From: an uncultured Collinsella sp.
Lineage (GTDB): Bacteria > Actinomycetota > Coriobacteriia > Coriobacteriales > Coriobacteriaceae
Reading direction: 5' to 3'
NCBI GenBank assembly: GCA_902494815.1
Contig: CABUVB010000061.1
Location: forward strand, 1 to 9,300
Length of the DNA: 9,300 nt
In this document: positions 5,332-9,300 of the stretch, piece by piece
Layout of the letters: each line of letters starts with the position of its first letter
Numbering within the stretch: the stretch's first letter is position 1
Position numbers and translations under genes: made by a program
The notes under the pieces: model-generated
The model's database searches: none
What the model saw: the letters and a program-made list of their open reading frames with translations, nothing else
What the model was told of the DNA's origin: nothing

Positions 5332-6063
5332 ATGGCAGACATGATCGAGATCAAGCATCTCAACAAGTACTTTGGCGACCTGCATGTGCTCAAAGATATC
5401 AATCTCACCGTCAAGCGCGGCGAGAAGCTCGTAATGATCGGGCCTTCCGGCTCGGGTAAGTCGACGCTCATCCGTTGCGTCGATTATCTGGAGGAACCCA
5501 CGTCGGGCGAGGTCGTCATCGACGGTACGCCGCTCACCAAAAAGAACCACCTGGAGATGGCTCGCAAGTATAGCTCCATGGTGTTTCAGCAGTTCAACCT
5601 GTATCCCAACATGACGGTGCTGGGCAACCTGACGCTCGCGCCCATCAAGCTGCAAAAGAAGAGCAAGGAGGAGGCGACCGAGATTGCCATCGCCGCGCTC
5701 AAGCGCGTCGGCATGGCGCATAAGGCCGGCGAGTATCCGCAGAACCTCTCGGGCGGTCAGCAGCAACGCATCGCCATCGCCCGTGCCCTGTGCACCAAGC
5801 AGCCCATCATCCTGTTTGACGAACCGACCTCGGCGCTCGACCCTGAGATGGTCCAAGAGGTTCTGGACGTTATGATTGAGCTCGCGCAGGAGGACATCAC
5901 CATGATCTGCGTGACGCACGAGATGGGCTTTGCGCGCCAGGTGGCCGACCGCGTCATCTTTATGGAGGACGGTCGCATTCTGGAGGAGGGCACGCCCGAG
6001 CACTTCTTCGATAACCCCGAGAACCCGCGCTGCCGCGAGTTCCTGTCCAAGATTCTGCACTAG
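5332..6063 (+). CDS. Polar amino-acid ABC transporter ATP-binding protein (GlnQ family)
   Basis: This 243-residue cytoplasmic ATPase drives the importer encoded by the next three genes. All catalytic motifs are intact: Walker A GPSGSGKST (37-45), Q-loop VFQQFNL (84-90), signature LSGGQQQR (139-146), Walker B IILFDE (159-164), D-loop SALD (167-170) and switch His196 (VTHEMGFA). The length and the VFQQFNLYPNMTVLGN and RILEEGTPEHFFDNP segments are typical of the GlnQ/ArtP/HisP group of polar amino-acid importers. GGGAAGGGA lies about 5 bases before the ATG, and a promoter-like sequence lies just upstream. The gene for the binding protein begins within 9 bases of its stop. Family is certain; the substrate comes only from the partner binding protein. 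Confidence 0.96.
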   Translation: MADMIEIKHLNKYFGDLHVLKDINLTVKRGEKLVMIGPSGSGKSTLIRCVDYLEEPTSGEVVIDGTPLTKKNHLEMARKYSSMVFQQFNLYPNMTVLGNLTLAPIKLQKKSKEEATEIAIAALKRVGMAHKAGEYPQNLSGGQQQRIAIARALCTKQPIILFDEPTSALDPEMVQEVLDVMIELAQEDITMICVTHEMGFARQVADRVIFMEDGRILEEGTPEHFFDNPENPRCREFLSKILH

Positions 6064-6071
6064 GCGCGGTG

Positions 6072-6947
6072 ATGGACATGACGGATATGACGAGGGCGGC
6101 CGTGTCGCGCCGTCACTTTTTGCAGCTGGCTGGCGCCGGCATGCTTGCGCTGACGGGGACCGCGCTTACCGGTTGCGGCAACTCCACCAGCGGCGAGGAC
6201 TCCGACAAGGGGTCCAAGCTTGCGGCCATCAAATCGCGTGGCCATCTGAATGCCGGCGTTAAGAAGGACGTTCCCGGCTACGGCTATTACGACACCGCCA
6301 AGGGCCGCTTTGAGGGCATGGAAGTCGATTTGTGCTACCAGATCGCCGCTGCCGTCTTTGGCGTGAGCTACAAGGAGGCCCGTGCCCAGGAGCTTGTCGA
6401 GTTTACCGATGTAACGCCCAAGACACGCGGCCCGCTGATCGATAACGGCCAACTTGACGTAGTCGCGGCGACCTACACTATCACCGACGAGCGCAAGAAG
6501 AGCTGGGATTTCTCGACGCCGTACCGCACCGACTACGTGGGACTCATGGTCAAGAAGCGTTCGGGCTTTACCTCGATTGAGGACCTGGACGGCAAGGTCA
6601 TCGGCGTGAGCCAGGGTGCCACCACGCAGGGCCTGATCGAGCAGATGATCAAGGACAACGGCTTTAGCTGCAAGCCCGAGTTTAGGGCCTTTAGCGGCTA
6701 CCCCATCATCAAGAGTTCGCTCGACGCCGGCAATATCGACGTCTTTGCCATGGACCGCTCCACGCTGGCCGGTTACATGAACGAGACCGTTGAGCTGCTG
6801 CAGCCCGAGGTCAAGTTTGGCGAGCAGGGCTACGGCGTGGCGACCAAGAAGGGCTGCGACCTTTCGGCCGTGGTCGATCAGGTGATTTGCGATCGCCTGG
6901 CCGATGGCTGGCTCGACCAAGAGGTCAAGACCTGGGGTCTTGTATAG
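6072..6947 (+). CDS. Tat-type lipoprotein amino-acid binding protein (PEB1-like, probable Asp/Glu)
   Basis: This is the solute-binding component of the importer, family 3, 291 residues from the chosen ATG. SRRHFLQ (12-18) fits the twin-arginine consensus. A hydrophobic stretch and lipobox LTGC35 follow, so the protein is predicted to be exported folded and lipid-anchored. The ligand-binding fold shows TPKTRGPLIDNGQLDVV (116-132 region), TITDERK, FSTPYRTDYVGLMVKK and the MDRS segment around Asp228. These match the aspartate/glutamate-binding PEB1 group, so acidic amino acids or glutamine are the likely ligands (inference). The start is ambiguous: GTG 6069 and ATGs at 6072, 6078 and 6087 all keep the Arg pair, and none has a strong ribosome binding site. 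Coupling from the ATPase gene 8 bases upstream is likely. Confidence 0.93.
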   Translation: MDMTDMTRAAVSRRHFLQLAGAGMLALTGTALTGCGNSTSGEDSDKGSKLAAIKSRGHLNAGVKKDVPGYGYYDTAKGRFEGMEVDLCYQIAAAVFGVSYKEARAQELVEFTDVTPKTRGPLIDNGQLDVVAATYTITDERKKSWDFSTPYRTDYVGLMVKKRSGFTSIEDLDGKVIGVSQGATTQGLIEQMIKDNGFSCKPEFRAFSGYPIIKSSLDAGNIDVFAMDRSTLAGYMNETVELLQPEVKFGEQGYGVATKKGCDLSAVVDQVICDRLADGWLDQEVKTWGLV

Positions 6948-6972
6948 GCGCATCGTCCAAGGAAGGAATCAA

Positions 6973-7719
6973 ATGCTCGAAGGATTATTTGACGCCGACC
7001 GTTGGTCGACGACATTTCAAAACATGGGGCCCTTCTGGGAGGGCTTTGGCGTGACGCTGCAGGTGGTCGTTGCCGGTCTGCTGCTGTCACTGGTGCTGGG
7101 CACACTGCTGGGCGTGTTCTCTACCACTCGCTCGCGCGTGCTGCGCGCCATAAGCCGCGTGTACGTGGAGTTTTACCAGAACACCCCGTTGCCCGTGCAG
7201 GTGCTCTTTATGTACATGGCCGGTCCACAGTTTTTGCAGGCCATAACCGGTGCCGACCAGCCGGTGCGCATCGCGCCGTTCGTGCTGGGCTTCTTGGGCG
7301 TGGGCCTGTATCACGCGGCCTACATTTCGGAGGTCATCCGCACCGGTATCGAGGCGGTTCCGCGCGGTCAGATGGAGGCGGCCCAGAGCCAGGGCTTCAC
7401 CCGTGCGCAGGCGTACTGGTACATCGTGCTGCCCCAGACGTTCAAGATCATTCTGCCGCCGCTGTGTAACCAGGCGCTCAACCTGGTCAAGAACACGTCG
7501 GTGCTGGCGCTTGTGGCCGGCGGCGACCTTATGTACCGTTCCGACAACTTTGTGAGTCTGTACGGTTACCTGCAGGGATACATCGTCTGCTGCCTTATGT
7601 ACTTCATCATCTGCTTTCCGCTCGCCATGCTGGTGCAGTGGCTCGAGCGCCGCTCCAAGGAGCGTCCGCGCGGCGTGAGCCTGGCCGAGCTGGGGCTCGA
7701 CAACGTAGAGGAGGCCTAG
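6973..7719 (+). CDS. Polar amino-acid ABC transporter permease 1 (HisM/GlnP type)
   Basis: A 248-residue integral membrane protein with about five hydrophobic segments (around 27-50, 72-90, 101-120, 170-185 and 201-223). It pairs with the next gene product to form the translocation pore. The cytoplasmic EAA coupling loop is clear: GIEAVPRGQMEAAQSQGF (125-142) through YIVLPQT (150-156), with the EAA triplet at 135-137; this loop docks on the ATPase. TPLPVQVLF (71-79) is typical of His/Glu/Gln permeases. The ATG at 6973 is chosen because AAGGAAGGA (6959-6967) precedes it at normal spacing; an in-frame ATG at 6904 would overlap the binding-protein gene and add a hydrophilic leader. A charged C-terminal tail of about 25 residues follows the last membrane segment. 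Confidence 0.95.
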   Translation: MLEGLFDADRWSTTFQNMGPFWEGFGVTLQVVVAGLLLSLVLGTLLGVFSTTRSRVLRAISRVYVEFYQNTPLPVQVLFMYMAGPQFLQAITGADQPVRIAPFVLGFLGVGLYHAAYISEVIRTGIEAVPRGQMEAAQSQGFTRAQAYWYIVLPQTFKIILPPLCNQALNLVKNTSVLALVAGGDLMYRSDNFVSLYGYLQGYIVCCLMYFIICFPLAMLVQWLERRSKERPRGVSLAELGLDNVEEA

Positions 7720-7722
7720 CGC

Positions 7723-8361
7723 ATGGAAATCTTCAACGCGACCAACCTGCTCTACATTTGGGGCGGCTTTGTTAAGACGATCGAGATCTCGGCGCTGTCG
7801 ATCTTTTTCTCGCTCATCTTTGGCACGGTGCTGGCGCTCGTTAAAAGCTATGCGCCCCGCCCGTTCCGTATTTTGGTGAGCGCCTATATCGAGCTGTTCC
7901 GCTGCACGCCGAACCTGCTGTGGATTCTGTTTATCTACTTTACGGTGCAGGGTTTGGACATTGTGATTTCGACCATCGCCTTTACGCTGTTTACCAGCGC
8001 TGTTATGGCCGAGATTGTGCGCGGCGGCCTCAACTCGATTCCGCGCGGCCAATTTGAGGCAGCGCAGAGCCAGGGCTTCGGCTTCTTTGCCACCATGCGC
8101 TACATCATTCTGCCGCAGACGTTTAAGACGATCATTCCGGCGCTGTTTAGCCAATGCACGACCGTCATTAAGGACAGCTCGTATCTTTCGGGCATTAACG
8201 TGGCCGAGCTCATGTACACGGCAAACGTCGTGATGGCCCACGCGATCGATCTGTCGCAGGTTCTTATGCTCTACGGCCTGGTGTTTGCGATGTACTTTGT
8301 GCTCAACTTTGGTATTTCGCTGCTGGTGAGGGCTTATCAGAGGCGAATGGTGGCAGCGTAG
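7723..8361 (+). CDS. Polar amino-acid ABC transporter permease 2
   Basis: The second permease subunit, 212 residues, with about five hydrophobic segments (around 18-40, 64-80, 82-97, 140-160 and 180-203). The coupling loop is GLNSIPRGQFEAAQSQGF (102-119) through YIILPQT (127-133), with the EAA triplet at 112-114. The EAAQSQGF and LPQTFK stretches are shared with the first permease, so the two are paralogues forming a heterodimer. RCTPNLLWILF (60-70) fits the family. The start lies 3 bases after the first permease's stop, and its ribosome binding site AGAGGAGG lies inside the end of that gene, so translation is probably coupled. It is the last gene of the importer operon; no intrinsic terminator follows, only a palindrome. 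Confidence 0.95.
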   Translation: MEIFNATNLLYIWGGFVKTIEISALSIFFSLIFGTVLALVKSYAPRPFRILVSAYIELFRCTPNLLWILFIYFTVQGLDIVISTIAFTLFTSAVMAEIVRGGLNSIPRGQFEAAQSQGFGFFATMRYIILPQTFKTIIPALFSQCTTVIKDSSYLSGINVAELMYTANVVMAHAIDLSQVLMLYGLVFAMYFVLNFGISLLVRAYQRRMVAA

Positions 8362-8362
8362 A

Positions 8363-8393
8363 ATGTGGCAAAGGGACAGTCCCTTTGTCACAT
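8363..8393. repeat. GGGACAGTCCC palindrome after the importer operon
   Basis: ATGTGGCAAAGGGAC (8363-8377) pairs with GTCCCTTTGTCACAT (8379-8393) around a single central A, with one G-T pair (8368/8388). It occupies most of the 48-base gap between permease 2 and the kinase-like gene and ends just before the latter's ribosome binding site (GAAAGGA). The core resembles 3197-3209. No T-tract follows. Confidence 0.8.
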
Positions 8394-8409
8394 AGAGAAA
8401 GGAATCGCG

Positions 8410-9033
8410 ATGAGCGATCTGGAGAATAAGAAGAGTCCTGTGGTCATTACCATCGCGCGCGACTTTGGCGCCGAGGGCCACGAGATTGGTCGTATCCTCG
8501 CCGATGAGCTGGGGATTCCGCTGTACGATAACGAGCTGCTGGTGCTGGCGTCGCTGCGCGCGGGCGAGTCGCTCGACAAGATGGCCGCCTACGACGAGCG
8601 TCTGGCCGTGGAGAACATGGCGTTTCTGCCCGACCGCTACGATGCGCGTTCGTACTCGGACAAGTTGTTCCAAAAGATGAGCCAGGTGATTTTGGATCTG
8701 GGTGAGACCGAGAGCTGCATTATCGAAGGCCGTCTGTCCGATTATCTGCTGCGCAACAACCCCAATCACATCGCCGTGCTGGTGACTGCACCCTTTGAGG
8801 ACCGCGTCGAGATCGTGCGCAAGAAGCGTGGCCTTAACAAAAAGAAGGGTGCCAAGCTGGTCAAACAGCAGCAGAAGGCGCGCGAGGCGTTCTATAAGCG
8901 CTACAGTGCCGGTAAGTGGAAGATGACGAGCGGCAAGGACATCGTCGTCAACCGCGCCAAGCTGGGCCGCGAGGGTTGTAAAGACGTTATCGCCGCTGCC
9001 TACCGCTACAAGGTGGCGCAGCTCGAAGGCTAA
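8410..9033 (+). CDS. Cytidylate kinase-like family protein
   Basis: A 207-residue protein with the fold start typical of the cytidylate kinase-like family (Cytidylate_kin2). A beta strand VVITIARDFG (11-20) is followed by AEGHEIGRILADELGIPLYDNELL (21-44). The middle part holds CIIEGRLSDYLL (103-114), then VLVTAPFEDRVEIVRKKRG (123-141) and a basic lid-like stretch ending near FYKRYS. A classical GxxGxGK[ST] P-loop is absent; members of this family carry a GxxGxE/RIG variant, so real CMP kinase activity is doubtful and the substrate is unknown. The ATG at 8410 is preferred because GAAAGGA (8397-8403) precedes it by 6 bases; a GTG at 8365 lies within the palindrome. It may be read through from the importer operon. 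Confidence 0.85.
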   Translation: MSDLENKKSPVVITIARDFGAEGHEIGRILADELGIPLYDNELLVLASLRAGESLDKMAAYDERLAVENMAFLPDRYDARSYSDKLFQKMSQVILDLGETESCIIEGRLSDYLLRNNPNHIAVLVTAPFEDRVEIVRKKRGLNKKKGAKLVKQQQKAREAFYKRYSAGKWKMTSGKDIVVNRAKLGREGCKDVIAAAYRYKVAQLEG

Positions 9034-9042
9034 CCGACCAAA

Positions 9043-9077
9043 ACCATCACAAAGGTGCCTGTCCCCATCGTGGTGGT
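9043..9077. repeat. Weak GTCCCC-containing dyad after the kinase-like gene
   Basis: ACCATCAC (9043-9050) pairs with GTGGTGGT (9070-9077) over 8 bp with one G-T, around a loop that holds AAAGGTGCCTGTCCCC (9051-9066). The CCTGTCCCC edge is the one seen in the other intergenic elements, so this may be a degenerate or half copy. It could also help end plus-strand transcripts, but there is no T-run. Confidence 0.45.
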
Positions 9078-9093
9078 GGGGCGGCCGACATAG

Positions 9094-9131
9094 AAAAAGT
9101 CCCCGCCGGGCGTGTGCTCGACGGGGACTTT
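9094..9131 (-). terminator. Intrinsic terminator of the minus-strand glutamate synthase-like gene
   Basis: AAAGTCCCCG (9096-9105) and CGGGGACTTT (9122-9131) form a perfect 10-bp stem, extended inward by CGGGC/GCTCG pairing with a GTGT loop. On the minus strand the stem is followed by a TTTTT run (AAAAA at 9094-9098 on the plus strand), 29 bases after the stop codon. On the plus strand the tail is only TTT, so it would end the kinase transcript weakly. Confidence 0.8.
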
Positions 9132-9159
9132 GCCGTTTGATGGCTAGCGCTGTGGGTGA

Positions 9160-9300
9160 TTACTCGCCCAGCAGGCTCTTGGTGATCGAAGCGGCGGCCT
9201 TCTTGCCGGCGCCCATCGCCAGAATGACCGTAGCGGCACCGGTGACGATGTCGCCGCCGGCCCAGATGCGGGGATCGGTGGTCTGGCCGGTCTCCTCGTC
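9160..9300 (-). CDS. Glutamate synthase small subunit-like FAD/NAD(P)H oxidoreductase, C-terminus only
   Basis: The minus strand is open from the window edge to a TAA at 9160-9162, giving the last 46 residues. The motif IWAGGDIVTGAATVILAMG followed by AGKKAAASI is the conserved FAD-contacting C-terminal signature of the GltD/GltA family: the NADPH-dependent glutamate synthase small chain and the stand-alone GltA or sulfide dehydrogenase SudA relatives. These enzymes carry electrons from NADPH through FAD for glutamate formation. Which subfamily this is cannot be decided from the tail. It converges on the kinase-like gene and ends at the terminator at 9094-9131. Its nearness to a probable glutamate/aspartate importer is suggestive but not proof of a link. 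Confidence 0.85.
   Translation of the reverse strand, partial: DEETGQTTDPRIWAGGDIVTGAATVILAMGAGKKAAASITKSLLGE

Noticed and set aside
7087..8769. Long open frame on the minus strand (560 codons) opposite the permease and kinase-like genes
   Set aside because: It runs antisense to three well-supported genes. Its His/Arg/Gln-rich composition is typical of the antisense frame of GC-rich codons, and it matches no family.
9094..9131. Membership of the GTCCCC stem in the intergenic palindrome family
   Set aside because: It has a normal terminator layout with a T-run for the minus-strand gene and lacks the (C/T)GTCCC edge seen in the repeats, so the GTCCCC match is probably coincidental.

Overview
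The window looks like a GC-rich actinobacterial chromosome of the class Coriobacteriia, most likely Collinsella or a close relative. This rests on codon usage, protein flavour and the many GGGAC/GTCCC palindromes between genes; it is recognition from memory, not a database match. No transposase, integrase, phage gene, CRISPR array, tRNA or rRNA is visible. The protein-coding content is ordinary housekeeping and transport. The unusual material is between the genes.

Layout. (1) 1-2531: a de novo purine cluster on the plus strand: the 3' end of purF, then purM and purN. purM and purN overlap by 11 bases, and purF is separated from purM by 157 bases rich in hairpins. A good intrinsic terminator follows purN. 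(2) 2684-3148: a lone galactitol-type PTS EIIA gene, flanked on both sides by related palindromes. (3) 3366-5084: a membrane-anchored SurA/PrsA-like parvulin foldase, then a GatB/YqeY-family gene closed by an intrinsic terminator. (4) 5332-8361: a complete polar amino-acid ABC importer (ATPase, Tat-type lipoprotein binding protein, two permeases) with its own putative promoter. The binding protein resembles the aspartate/glutamate-binding PEB1 group. (5) 8410-9033: a cytidylate kinase-like protein. (6) 9160-9300, minus strand: the C-terminus of a GltA/GltD-type glutamate synthase small subunit or related oxidoreductase, converging on the kinase gene, with a terminator between them.

The PurF-PurM-PurN set supplies steps 1, 5 and 3 of IMP synthesis. 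PurF consumes glutamine, and a probable glutamate/aspartate importer and a glutamate synthase-like gene lie nearby. A nitrogen-metabolism theme is therefore plausible but not proven.

The most notable signal is a set of intergenic dyads that share GGGAC(A/G)/(C/T)GTCCC edges but have different arm sequences. They lie at about 578-618, 2613-2670, 3163-3243, 3248-3299, 5160-5224, 8363-8393 and 9043-9077, in five of the major intergenic gaps. One is an 81-base nested palindrome and one is a 28-bp hairpin. They look like a dispersed, REP/MITE-like palindromic family with several subtypes; no mobilising gene is seen here.
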